From Agromyces sp. 3263 (GTDB lineage Bacteria > Actinomycetota > Actinomycetes > Actinomycetales > Microbacteriaceae), in NCBI RefSeq assembly GCF_031456545.1, contig NZ_JAVDUV010000001.1, forward strand, positions 372,001-436,000: a stretch of DNA of 64,000 nucleotides, in the 5' to 3' direction. The translations under genes were made by a program, and so were the position numbers. Each line of letters begins with the position of its first letter. The stretch's first letter is position 1. Below, piece after piece: positions 8,600-15,976 of this stretch. The notes beneath the pieces were generated by a model. The model did not search any database and was not told the origin of the DNA. It saw only the letters and a list, made by a program, of their open reading frames with translations.

Positions 8600-8612
8600 T
8601 TTGTAGGAAACC
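8600..8612 (+). promoter_or_regulatory. Candidate operator upstream of pccB
   Basis: TTTGTAGGAAACC is an A+T-richer island about 30 bases ahead of the pccB -10 element. A similar string (TTTTGTGGAAGCAACCC) occurs upstream of accA, so a shared fatty-acid regulator is possible. Evidence is two sites only. Confidence 0.25.
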
Positions 8613-8641
8613 ATCAACGAAGTCGGCCGGATGCTCGCCGG

Positions 8642-8647
8642 TAGAGT
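8642..8647 (+). promoter_or_regulatory. -10 element of leaderless pccB
   Basis: TAGAGT is followed by seven bases and GTG at 8655. There is no ribosome-binding site. Confidence 0.5.
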
Positions 8648-8654
8648 GAACGGC

Positions 8655-10253
8655 GTGACCGAATCGACTGACGGCCCAGACCTCTCCACGACCGCCGGCA
8701 AGCTCGCCGACCTCAAGCGGCGGTACCACGAAGCGGTGACCGCGTCAGGCGAGTCCGCGATCGAGAAGCAGCACGCCAAGGGCAAGATGACGGCTCGCGA
8801 ACGCATCGCCGAGCTGCTCGATCCCGGCTCGTTCGTCGAGCTCGACGAGTTCGTCCGGCACCGCACCCACGCGTTCGGCATGGAGGCGAAGCGTCCCTAC
8901 GGCGACGCCGTGGTCACCGGAACCGGCACGATCCACGGCCGGCAGGTCGCGGTGTACTCGCAGGACTTCACGATCTTCGGAGGCTCCCTCGGCGAGGTGG
9001 CCGGCGAGAAGATCATCAAGGTCATGGAGCTCGCGCTGAAGACCGGAGTGCCCATCATCGGCATCCTCGACTCGGGCGGCGCGCGCATCCAGGAGGGCGT
9101 CGTCGCCCTGGGCAAGTACGGCGAGATCTTCCGGCGGAACACCGCGGCATCCGGCGTCATCCCCCAGATCTCGATCGTCTGCGGCCCCGCCGCCGGCGGC
9201 GCGGTCTACTCGCCCGCGCTCACCGACTTCGTGATCATGGTCGACAAGACCAGCCAGATGTTCGTGACCGGCCCCGACGTCATCAAGACCGTCACCGGCG
9301 AGGACGTCGGCATGGAGGAGCTCGGCGGCGCGCTGACGCACAACACCGTCTCGGGTGTGGCGCATTACCTCGCGAGCGACGAGTCCGACGCGCTCGACTA
9401 CGCGCGCACGCTCATCTCGTTCCTTCCCGACAACAACATGTCGGACGCCCCCGTCTACGACGCCGAGCCCGAGCTCGAGATCACCGACGGCGACCGGCGG
9501 CTCAACACGGTCATCCCCGACTCCCCCAACCAGCCCTACGACATGCACGCCGTCATCGAGGGCATCGTCGACCACGGCGACTTCCTCGAGGTACAGCCGC
9601 TGTTCGCGCCGAACATCGTGATCGGCTTCGCCCGCATCGAGGGGCGCTCGGTCGGCATCATCGCGAACCAGCCCAGCCAGATGGCCGGCACGCTGAACAT
9701 CGCCGCCGGCGAGAAGGCGTCCCGCTTCGTGCGATTCTGCGACGCGTTCTCGATCCCGATCCTCACGCTCGTCGACGTGCCGGGCTACCTGCCCGGCACC
9801 GACCAGGAGTGGACGGGCGTCATCCGCCGCGGCGCGAAGCTGCTCTACGCCTACGCCGAGGCGACCGTGCCGCTCGTGACGATCATCACGCGCAAGGCCT
9901 ACGGCGGCGCGTACATCGTCATGGGGTCCAAGCAGCTCGGCGCCGACATCAACCTCGCCTGGCCCACCGCCGAGATCGCCGTCATGGGTGGCCAGGGCGC
10001 CGTGAACATCCTCTACCGCGGCGAGATCAAGCGCGCCGAGGAGGCGGGCGAGGATGTCGCGGCGGTTCGCACGAAGCTCGCGAACGAGTACACGTACAAC
10101 GTCGCCTCCCCGTTCCTCGCCGCCGAACGCGGCGAGCTCGACGGCGTCATCGAGCCCGCGGCGACCCGCGTGGCCGTCGTGAAGGCGCTCAGGGCGCTCC
10201 GCACCAAGCGGGCCAGCCTGCCGCCGAAGAAGCACGGGAACATCCCGCTGTAG
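8655..10253 (+). CDS. pccB: Acyl-CoA carboxylase carboxyltransferase (beta) subunit
   Basis: The carboxyltransferase subunit moves CO2 from biotin on AccA to acetyl- or propionyl-CoA, supplying malonyl- or methylmalonyl-CoA. The 532-residue length and the two crotonase-like halves are typical of the AccD/PccB family. [12 protein letters not shown] and [11 protein letters not shown] lie in the first half; [27 protein letters not shown] and [17 protein letters not shown] lie in the second. Residues that discriminate acetyl- from propionyl-CoA cannot be assigned by eye. The GTG at 8655 is preferred to an upstream ATG at 8631 because it sits seven bases after TAGAGT. accE follows after eight bases. 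Confidence 0.93.
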   Translation: MTESTDGPDLSTTAGKLADLKRRYHEAVTASGESAIEKQHAKGKMTARERIAELLDPGSFVELDEFVRHRTHAFGMEAKRPYGDAVVTGTGTIHGRQVAVYSQDFTIFGGSLGEVAGEKIIKVMELALKTGVPIIGILDSGGARIQEGVVALGKYGEIFRRNTAASGVIPQISIVCGPAAGGAVYSPALTDFVIMVDKTSQMFVTGPDVIKTVTGEDVGMEELGGALTHNTVSGVAHYLASDESDALDYARTLISFLPDNNMSDAPVYDAEPELEITDGDRRLNTVIPDSPNQPYDMHAVIEGIVDHGDFLEVQPLFAPNIVIGFARIEGRSVGIIANQPSQMAGTLNIAAGEKASRFVRFCDAFSIPILTLVDVPGYLPGTDQEWTGVIRRGAKLLYAYAEATVPLVTIITRKAYGGAYIVMGSKQLGADINLAWPTAEIAVMGGQGAVNILYRGEIKRAEEAGEDVAAVRTKLANEYTYNVASPFLAAERGELDGVIEPAATRVAVVKALRALRTKRASLPPKKHGNIPL

Positions 10254-10261
10254 GGGGCGCC

Positions 10262-10549
10262 ATGACCGACGACACCACGACGGGCGCACCCGGCGCATCC
10301 GGCACCGCCCGACCATCGGGCGAGGCAGCGGGCGACGACCGCGTCGACGCCATCCGATTCGTCACCCGTCAGGTGAGCGACGAGGAGACCGCCGCCGTGA
10401 CCGCGGTGCTCCTCGCGGCACTCGACGAGGCCGGCGGGACCGCGGCGATCGAGGACGAGCCCCGCCGCAACCCCTGGGTCCGGAGCGGCAACGCCCTCCG
10501 CGCCCCCATCGAGGTCGGCCGCGGCGCCTGGTCGCGCTCCACGCGCTGA
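10262..10549 (+). CDS. accE: Acyl-CoA carboxylase epsilon subunit
   Basis: A 95-residue protein placed directly after pccB, as the small epsilon subunit is in other actinobacteria, where it stabilises the carboxyltransferase-biotin carboxylase complex. The first 30 residues are an Ala/Gly/Thr-rich variable arm. The family core follows: FVTRQVSDEETAAVTAVLLA, then a C-terminal WVRSGNALRAP stretch and the closing Trp of GAWSRS. The ATG follows a GGGGG run. Assignment rests on position, length and the short core motif. Confidence 0.85.
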   Translation: MTDDTTTGAPGASGTARPSGEAAGDDRVDAIRFVTRQVSDEETAAVTAVLLAALDEAGGTAAIEDEPRRNPWVRSGNALRAPIEVGRGAWSRSTR

Positions 10550-10556
10550 CCCGGCG

Positions 10557-10564
10557 TGTCCCCC
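10557..10564 (+). promoter_or_regulatory. TGTCCCCC site 1 in the accE to sensor-kinase gap
   Basis: TGTCCCCCGTTCG here is identical over 13 bases to a site upstream of giant protein 1 (48468-48480, complement). It lies just after the accE stop codon. Confidence 0.35.
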
Positions 10565-10642
10565 GTTCGGCGTCGGCCGATGCGGAGCCGGGAACCCGCC
10601 GCCGCCGTATCGCGGGGACCGCTCGGAACGATCGGTCGGGGC

Positions 10643-10673
10643 TGTCCCCCGAAACCCTCGTTGTCCCCCCAAA
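10643..10673 (+). promoter_or_regulatory. Tandem TGTCCCCC sites 2 and 3
   Basis: TGTCCCCCGAAA (10643-10654) and TGTCCCCCCAAA (10662-10673) are direct repeats with a 19-base period. They sit shortly upstream of a weak promoter-like TTGCGA/CAGTAT pair. Direct repeats of short half-sites are normal for NarL/FixJ-type regulators, and one is encoded in the adjacent operon. Confidence 0.45.
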
Positions 10674-10742
10674 TGATGACTTTGCGATCGATGGCATCTG
10701 GTCCAGTATTGGTGTTGCAGGCTCCGTGATGGAGTCGCCACC

Positions 10743-10766
10743 GTCACCGGTCGGGTAACCGGTGAC
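10743..10766. repeat. 9-bp inverted repeat
   Basis: GTCACCGGT and ACCGGTGAC flank a six-base loop. It lacks a T-run on either strand, so it may be an operator or an RNA hairpin rather than a terminator. Confidence 0.5.
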
Positions 10767-10820
10767 CGTTGGGGGCGAGTCAGGGCGATATTCGGGTTGT
10801 CGCCGTGGCTCGGGCTTGAT

Positions 10821-10847
10821 GGGGGGTCGATCTCAGATCGGCCCCCC
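10821..10847. terminator. Bidirectional terminator-like hairpin
   Basis: GGGGGGTCGATC pairs with GATCGGCCCCCC (one T-G wobble) around the loop TCA. It lies 21 bases after the stop codon of the minus-strand sensor gene and also ends anything transcribed rightward from accE. Confidence 0.7.
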
Positions 10848-10867
10848 ACCTTCTTGTCCGGGGAACC

Positions 10868-11893
10868 TCACGCCCGGGTCACCTCGCTGCGCGGGATCTC
10901 CATCCAGAACTCGACCTCGAGGTCGTCGGTGTTCTGTGCCGGCGCCGCGCCGTCGGCCGGTTCCCTGAGGCCCACCACGGTCACCGCGACCGGAGACCCC
11001 TCCGCAGCGGTCCGGGCGATGATGCGATCGGCGTTCGACCGCGCCACCGCCTCCGCCAGGCGCGACAGCACCCGGTCGCGTGATGGCTCGTCGAGGTCGT
11101 CGATGCCGCCCTCGTCGAGCAGCGTCACGGTGATGCCCCGTTCGCGCGCGCGCTGCACCTCGGTGCGCACCGCGTCGGTCAGCAGCATCCGCCCACGGAT
11201 CTCGTCGCGGATCGCCGCCTCGAGCATGCGGCATTCGCGCCGCTGGCCCTCGGTCAGGACGCCCCCGACATCGGCGATGCGGCGGAGCATCGGCGCCGCG
11301 ATGCGATTCGTCTGGGCCAGTCGCATGCGACCCTCGAAGAGGTGCGCGTCCTGGGCGGCCTGCCACGCCGCAGCCTCGCGCTCGGCCTGGGCATACCGCC
11401 GGGTCTCGCGCGCTGCGGTCGTGAGGGCGGTCGTCAACATATGGGCGATCGCCACCCACACCATGCTGCCGATCACGCCCAGGGTGCCGAGCGCGATCGG
11501 CCCGGCCCAGATCACCGTCTGCACCGCGAGCACGATCACGCCCGTCCAGGCCGCCACCAGCTGACGCCTGGCCGCCGCGATGGTCATGAGCGTGCCGACC
11601 GCCGCCACGTACCAGGTCGCGTATCCGTTCGGGGCATCGGGATCGAGTTGGCTCGTCACCAGGAGGGGCATCACGATGCTCACGGCGAGGTCGAACGCGG
11701 CCAGCCAATCGGGCATCCGCATGCGCTTCGCCGGCCAGAGGCTCGCGGCCGTCGCGACCGAGTAGAGCACCAGCGCGACGATCGTGGGCAGCGGTGAGCG
11801 CGGGATGTTCAGCGAGTAGATGCCGAGCACCACATGGTAGATCGAGAAGAGGGCGCCGAGCGCGAGGAGGAGCCAGCGGGGCACGGTGATCAT
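10868..11893 (-). CDS. Degenerate histidine-kinase-like membrane protein
   Basis: A 341-residue partner of the sensor kinase encoded just before it. The first 155 residues contain about five or six hydrophobic helices (from WLLLALGALFSIYHVVLGIY to IGSMVWVAIAHML). A helical stretch rich in Arg/Ala/Glu follows (about 155-190), then a C-terminal region resembling a kinase ATPase fold. I see no His-Asp phospho-acceptor box and no N, G1 or G2 box, so catalysis is unlikely; it may modulate or heterodimerise with the real kinase. Its ATG overlaps the preceding stop (ATGA), which suggests fixed stoichiometry. The function is not assigned from homology. Confidence 0.65.
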   Translation of the reverse strand: MITVPRWLLLALGALFSIYHVVLGIYSLNIPRSPLPTIVALVLYSVATAASLWPAKRMRMPDWLAAFDLAVSIVMPLLVTSQLDPDAPNGYATWYVAAVGTLMTIAAARRQLVAAWTGVIVLAVQTVIWAGPIALGTLGVIGSMVWVAIAHMLTTALTTAARETRRYAQAEREAAAWQAAQDAHLFEGRMRLAQTNRIAAPMLRRIADVGGVLTEGQRRECRMLEAAIRDEIRGRMLLTDAVRTEVQRARERGITVTLLDEGGIDDLDEPSRDRVLSRLAEAVARSNADRIIARTAAEGSPVAVTVVGLREPADGAAPAQNTDDLEVEFWMEIPRSEVTRA

Positions 11894-13128
11894 ACGTCGC
11901 CCCCTGACGCGCCGGCCGGCCAGGCGATGGTGATCGTCGCGCCGTGGTGCGGAGCGGAGACGATCTCGGCGCTGCCGCCCGCGTTGGCCATGCGCTCCTC
12001 GATCGACACCCGGAGCCCGAGCCGTTCGTCGGGCACGCTCGACCGGTCGAAGCCCGCACCGTTGTCGGCGATCTCGATCACGCAGCCGCCGGCCCGAACC
12101 CCGCGGATCCGGAGCTCGCGTCGGGTGGCGCGTCCGGGTTCGTCGGCGTGCTGCATGCTGTTGACCATCGCCTGCACGGACGCCGTGTACAGCGCCTCGA
12201 CCGCCTCGACCGGCAGTTCCACCCCGCCCGCGTTCACCACGCGCACGGTGAAGGGCGCCGAGAAGGTGGTGAGTGCCGCCCGCAACCGCCGGACGAGCAC
12301 CGGCAGTCCCACGTTCTCGAGCGCTCGTGGGCCGGATGCGCCGGCCTCGTCGAGCCGGTTGATCGCATCGCGGGCCATTCGCGCCGCGAGCGCCTGCTCC
12401 TCGGGTGACGCCGCGGCCGCGGCCGAGAGCAGGGTGGTCAGCACGCTGTCGTGCACCAGGGCGTCCACCTTGACCCGCTCGTTCTCGGTGGCGTGCTGGC
12501 GGGCGGCGAGGTCGTAGCGCTGCAGCGCGCCCTCCTGTGCGGTGTCGACGGCCTCGGCCGCCTGGCGGAGCATGGTGATGATGACGAGGACGGCGACGCC
12601 GAGGATGACCGCGTACATGGCGTCGAGCACCGCGAGCAGGCCGTTGACCTGCCCGCCCGCGGGGAACAGCCGGATGATGCCGTAGAGGATCGGGATGGCG
12701 ATCGTGTAGGCCGTGGCGCCCGGCACGGGAAGGGCGATCACGGCGGCGGCCGTGGCGACGGTGCAGATGTAGTAGAGCCAGGGGGCCTGGCCGTCGAGTG
12801 CGGCAGGATCCACGACGAGCAGGGGCCACACCAGCAGTGCGAGGGCGTAGAGGCCCGCGAGCGCGAGGGCCGCACCGCGCACGGCCACCTTCGCGACGCT
12901 CGCGACGGCGAGCGTCGCCATGGTGCCGTACAGCACCGCCATGAGGGCGGCGCCGGCACCGGGGATCAGCGCCGAGGACTGCGCGAGTGCGAGCGGCAGC
13001 GTCTGCGCCCCGAACACGAGCCCGAAGAGGCCGAGCGCGCGCCCCGAGACGGTCTCGACCTGCGCACGCGTGACCGCGGTCCGGCGGCGCGTGGCGAGTC
13101 GCGCGACCCGCCATTCAACGGCGGCCAT
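11890..13128 (-). CDS. Sensor histidine kinase (NarX/DesK-like class)
   Basis: A 412-residue membrane histidine kinase. About six hydrophobic helices fill residues 25-190, with no large extracellular domain, suggesting it senses the membrane or envelope. The phospho-acceptor region KVDALVHDSVLTTLL follows near residue 225, His-Asp being the acceptor. The ATPase domain has an N box (ASVQAMVNSMQHAD), a G1 box (IEIADNGAGFD) and a closing HHGATITI. The ATG at 13128 is chosen over 13143 because GAAGGCGGGG precedes it; either start overlaps the regulator gene. It should phosphorylate the response regulator encoded immediately upstream. Confidence 0.88.
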   Translation of the reverse strand: MAAVEWRVARLATRRRTAVTRAQVETVSGRALGLFGLVFGAQTLPLALAQSSALIPGAGAALMAVLYGTMATLAVASVAKVAVRGAALALAGLYALALLVWPLLVVDPAALDGQAPWLYYICTVATAAAVIALPVPGATAYTIAIPILYGIIRLFPAGGQVNGLLAVLDAMYAVILGVAVLVIITMLRQAAEAVDTAQEGALQRYDLAARQHATENERVKVDALVHDSVLTTLLSAAAAASPEEQALAARMARDAINRLDEAGASGPRALENVGLPVLVRRLRAALTTFSAPFTVRVVNAGGVELPVEAVEALYTASVQAMVNSMQHADEPGRATRRELRIRGVRAGGCVIEIADNGAGFDRSSVPDERLGLRVSIEERMANAGGSAEIVSAPHHGATITIAWPAGASGGDV

Positions 13129-13801
13129 CCCCGCCTTCGCCATCGAGTCCGGGGAGGATGCCGTCTTCCACCGCGCGCCGCAGCAGGTCGACCTTGGTGG
13201 GCGCGGGTCGCCCCACCTCGACGTACTTGGCCCGGATGCGGTCGAGGTACTCCCTGGCCGTGGAGTGGGCGATGCCGAGCTGCACCGCGACGAGCTTCAG
13301 CGGCAGTCCTGACGCGTAGAGGTGCAGCACGTCGCGCTCACGACGCCCGAGCTGCGCCTTCGCGAAGTCGCGGTCGGCCTCGATCGCGCTCGCCCACTCG
13401 ACATTGTTGAGCACCTCGCCGTTGGCGACGGTCGCGATCGCACCGATGACCATGGACATGGGCGACGCCTTCGGGATGACGCCTGCGGCACCGGCGGCGA
13501 GCGCCTCGCGCACGGCGGCGACGCGATCGGCGATGCTGTGCACGAGCACGGCGCTGCCGGTGTCGCGCACGGCGTGCACGTTGCGCGTCACGGAGGAGCC
13601 GTCGCCGAGTGACAGGTCGAGCACCACCACGTCGCAGGAGCGGCCGTCGAGGGCGACGAGGAGGTCGGGGACGTTCGCCGTCTCGGCGACCACCACGTAG
13701 CCCGCCTCGCGGCACGCTGCCCGGAGCCCGAGCCGGACCGCCTCGTGGTCGTCGACGATCGCGACGGTCGCCGCAACCGGCGTGGGTGGTTCACCAGACA
13801 T
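13115..13801 (-). CDS. LuxR/FixJ-type response regulator
   Basis: A 228-residue two-component regulator. The receiver domain (residues 12-130) has the acidic pair in IVDDHE, the phospho-acceptor Asp62 in VVVLDLSLGD and a Lys in VIPKAS. The C-terminal LuxR helix-turn-helix starts at LGRRERDVLHLYASGLPLK and includes QLGIAHSTAREYLDRIRAKY. It heads an overlapping cluster with a kinase and a kinase-like protein and follows the methyltransferase gene by 23 bases. The ATG at 13801 is preceded by GGGGGA, which forms part of a GGGGGACA octamer shared with several intergenic sites. Its targets may therefore include the giant surface protein genes; this is inference. Confidence 0.9.
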   Translation of the reverse strand: MSGEPPTPVAATVAIVDDHEAVRLGLRAACREAGYVVVAETANVPDLLVALDGRSCDVVVLDLSLGDGSSVTRNVHAVRDTGSAVLVHSIADRVAAVREALAAGAAGVIPKASPMSMVIGAIATVANGEVLNNVEWASAIEADRDFAKAQLGRRERDVLHLYASGLPLKLVAVQLGIAHSTAREYLDRIRAKYVEVGRPAPTKVDLLRRAVEDGILPGLDGEGGDGRR

Positions 13802-13804
13802 CCG

Positions 13805-13812
13805 TGTCCCCC
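13805..13812 (-). promoter_or_regulatory. GGGGGACA octamer at the response-regulator ribosome site
   Basis: The octamer sits three bases before the ATG and doubles as the Shine-Dalgarno sequence. It may be a regulator site or only a ribosome site. Confidence 0.3.
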
Positions 13813-13824
13813 TTTCCCCGACAG

Positions 13825-15162
13825 TCACACGATAGCGGTCAGCCTGGCCACGGCCTCGACATGATGCGTGTTCGGGAACAGATCGAACGCGACGAGGTCG
13901 TCGAACCGGTATCCGCGTTCCCGCAGGAGCCCCACGTCGCGCGCCAGGGCCACCGGATCGCACGCCACGTAGACGAGCTGGCGGGGCCGCAGCTCCGCGA
14001 GCCGGTCGACCACGGCACGGCCCGCGCCCGACCGCGGCGGATCGAGCACGACCGTGGCATCACGCAGGCGGGACCGCTCTCCGGCGGACGAGCCCTCGGC
14101 GAGGTCGTCGAGGAAACGGTCGACCCGTGCCGTGACCGCGCGAGCACCGACCCAGTCGGCGAGGTTCGCTCCCGCGTGCTCGGTGGCGCCGGCCTCGGCC
14201 TCGACGGTCGTGATGCGCACCGTTTCTCCGAACCGGTCGCCGACCGCGGCAGCGAGCAGCCCCACGCCCCCGTAGAGGTCGAGGTTCGCCGCCCGGGGAT
14301 CGAAGAGATCTGGATTGATCAGCGCCTGCACGGCGGCCGAGAGGGTCGCCGCCGCCCCGCGGTGCACCTGCCAGAACCCGTCGCGGTCGAGGCGGAACGT
14401 GCGGTCGCCGACGCGCTCCTGGATCGTGGGGCGCGACCCACGCGGCATCCGCTCATGGTCGACCACCACGAGGGCGGGGTCGCCGGACGATGGGGCGACC
14501 AGGTCCACGGCGCGTGCGCCGGGGAACCGCCCGTGGAGCGGCGCGAGCTCCTGCAGCGACGCCACGGCCAGGGGCACGGATGCCACGGGCACGACCGTGT
14601 GGGTCCGCGCGGCGTAGGGCCCCACCGAGCCGTCGTCGTCGACCTGCAGGCGGATGCGGGTGCGCCACCCCGTGCCCTCGGGGGTCACGCCGGGCGCGAG
14701 CGACGGATCGACGGCGCGTACCTCGACGTCGCGCTCGACGCCGCCCATGCGCTCAAGTGCGTCCTGCAGCACCTCCCCCTTGAGCGCCCGCTGCCGTTCC
14801 GTGCGGATGTGGCCGAACTCGGCGCCGCCGGCACGCGCTGCCGGCGGACGTTCAACGGATGCCTCGGCCCAGACGTGCTCGCGCCGGTCGGCCGATGCCG
14901 TGAGCACCTCGAGGGTCTCGGCACGCCAGAAGCGGTCGTGCCGCCGGTCGGTGACCCGGGCGACGACTCGCTCGCCGGGGATGGCGTCGGCGACGAACAC
15001 CACACGTCCTTCGTGGTGGGCGACGAAGACCCCGCCGTGCGCGACCCGTTCGACGTCGAGTTCGACGACGGGACCGTCCGTCTCGGGCGGAGCGGGGGCC
15101 GGACGCCGGGAGCCGCGGCCACGCGGATCGGGACGGCGGGGACGACGACGGGATTCGGCCAT
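13825..15162 (-). CDS. Class I SAM-dependent RNA uracil-C5 methyltransferase (TrmA/RlmD family)
   Basis: A 445-residue relative of TrmA/RlmC/RlmD, which methylate C5 of uridine in tRNA or 23S rRNA. A TRAM-like beta-barrel lies near residues 30-90 (VVELDVERVAHGGVFVAHHE). The SAM-binding motif LDLYGGVGLLAAAVGDRFGE follows in the second half. Motif VVLDPPRSGAGR and the catalytic Cys in VYVACDPVALARD come next, and HHVEAVARL closes. The four cysteines that bind the iron-sulfur cluster in RlmD are absent: the expected Cys-Gly-Gly-Cys block reads AGGAEFGHI. The actual RNA target cannot be told. It diverges from the maf-like gene and probably leads into the response-regulator operon. Confidence 0.85.
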   Translation of the reverse strand: MAESRRRPRRPDPRGRGSRRPAPAPPETDGPVVELDVERVAHGGVFVAHHEGRVVFVADAIPGERVVARVTDRRHDRFWRAETLEVLTASADRREHVWAEASVERPPAARAGGAEFGHIRTERQRALKGEVLQDALERMGGVERDVEVRAVDPSLAPGVTPEGTGWRTRIRLQVDDDGSVGPYAARTHTVVPVASVPLAVASLQELAPLHGRFPGARAVDLVAPSSGDPALVVVDHERMPRGSRPTIQERVGDRTFRLDRDGFWQVHRGAAATLSAAVQALINPDLFDPRAANLDLYGGVGLLAAAVGDRFGETVRITTVEAEAGATEHAGANLADWVGARAVTARVDRFLDDLAEGSSAGERSRLRDATVVLDPPRSGAGRAVVDRLAELRPRQLVYVACDPVALARDVGLLRERGYRFDDLVAFDLFPNTHHVEAVARLTAIV

Positions 15163-15196
15163 GCTCCGAGCATTCCACAGGCTGCGGCGGTCACGG

Positions 15197-15202
15197 CAGG
15201 AT
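15197..15202 (+). promoter_or_regulatory. Weak -10-like element before the maf-like gene
   Basis: CAGGAT is followed by six bases and the ATG at 15209. It has the leaderless spacing seen elsewhere but departs from TANNNT, and GGGGG before the ATG could instead be a ribosome site. Confidence 0.3.
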
Positions 15203-15208
15203 GGGGGC

Positions 15209-15847
15209 ATGCGCCTCTACCTCGCCTCCACGTCGCCGGCCCGGCTGCAGACCCTGCGGGCCGCCGGCATCGAGCCCATCGCGATCGCCCCGGGCGTCGA
15301 CGAGGAGGCCGCCGTCGCGGCCGCGGAGGCGGAATCCGGCCGGCTCGAGGCATCCGACATGGTGCAGTTGCTCGCGCGGGCCAAGGCCGAGGCGATCGTC
15401 GGCGTCGCCCACGACGGCGAGCCGATCGACGGCCTCATCCTCGGCGGCGACTCGGCCTTCCTCACCGGCGGCTCCATTCACGGCAAGCCGCACCGGCCCG
15501 ACGTGGCCCGCGAACGCTGGCTCGCGCAGAACGGCGGCCACGGCGACCTGTGGTCGGGGCACTGGCTGATCGACCACCGCGGCGGCCGCGCGAACGCGGC
15601 AGTGGGACGGGCGGATGTCGCGACCGTGCGGTTCGCCGCGCTCGACGACGCCGAGATCGACGCGTACATCGCGACCGGCGAGCCGCTGCTCGTGGCCGGC
15701 GCCTTCACGATCGACAGCCTGGGCGGTCCGTTCGTCCGACGGGTGGAGGGCGACCCGTCGACGGTCGTCGGCCTGTCGCTGTCGACGCTGCGCGACCTGG
15801 TTCGCGAGCTCGGCGTCGAGTGGACCGCGCTCTGGAACCGGGCCTGA
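15209..15847 (+). CDS. Maf-like nucleoside triphosphate pyrophosphatase
   Basis: A 212-residue member of the Maf/HAM1-like superfamily, which hydrolyses non-canonical or excess nucleoside triphosphates (dTTP/UTP or methylated forms) to monophosphates. The opening LYLASTSPARLQTLRAAGIE carries the S-x-R signature loop, and APGVDEEAA and GGDSAFLTGGSIHGKP follow with the conserved Asp and Lys. FTIDSLGGPFV near residue 170 is the family's second signature. It lies just ahead of accA, a common actinobacterial arrangement. The start has no competitor in frame nearby. Confidence 0.9.
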   Translation: MRLYLASTSPARLQTLRAAGIEPIAIAPGVDEEAAVAAAEAESGRLEASDMVQLLARAKAEAIVGVAHDGEPIDGLILGGDSAFLTGGSIHGKPHRPDVARERWLAQNGGHGDLWSGHWLIDHRGGRANAAVGRADVATVRFAALDDAEIDAYIATGEPLLVAGAFTIDSLGGPFVRRVEGDPSTVVGLSLSTLRDLVRELGVEWTALWNRA

Positions 15848-15908
15848 CCGGCCGGATCAGCGGCCCCGCGGCATGCGCCGCCCCCACGACCATTGTCGAC
15901 GCCCGCAA

Positions 15909-15939
15909 GGGTTGGATTCCTTTTTTGTGGAAGCAACCC
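15909..15939. repeat. Interrupted inverted repeat with T-rich loop upstream of accA
   Basis: GGGTTG...CAACCC with an inner TTCC...GGAA encloses TTTTTTGT. This A+T-rich island is 24 bases ahead of the accA -10 element. It could be an operator for the carboxylase genes or a terminator for maf. Confidence 0.4.
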
Positions 15940-15962
15940 AAAGGCCTTCGGGGGCCGGCCAA

Positions 15963-15968
15963 TAGGCT
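15963..15968 (+). promoter_or_regulatory. -10 element of leaderless accA
   Basis: TAGGCT is followed by eight bases and the ATG at 15977. No Shine-Dalgarno sequence is present. Confidence 0.45.
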
Positions 15969-15976
15969 TGAGCATT

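Larger units (their letters stand above)
10716..10850 (+). ncRNA. Candidate small RNA between accE and the sensor-kinase operon
   Basis: The 318-base gap holds no credible gene. A possible promoter (TTGCGA at 10682-10687, CAGTAT at 10704-10709, 16-base spacer) would start RNA near 10716. It would run through a perfect 9-bp hairpin and end at a strong hairpin at 10821-10847, giving about 130 nucleotides. A nine-codon ATG frame at 10729-10758 overlaps the first hairpin but has no ribosome site. Expression is unproven; the region could also be only a convergent terminator zone. Confidence 0.3.

Noticed and set aside
10729..10758. Nine-codon ATG frame as a leader peptide gene
   Set aside because: It has no ribosome site and no run of regulatory codons; kept only as a remark under the small RNA candidate.
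10550..10867. Known riboswitch in the accE to sensor gap
   Set aside because: I could not match the sequence to cobalamin, TPP, glycine, SAM or c-di-GMP riboswitch cores on either strand.
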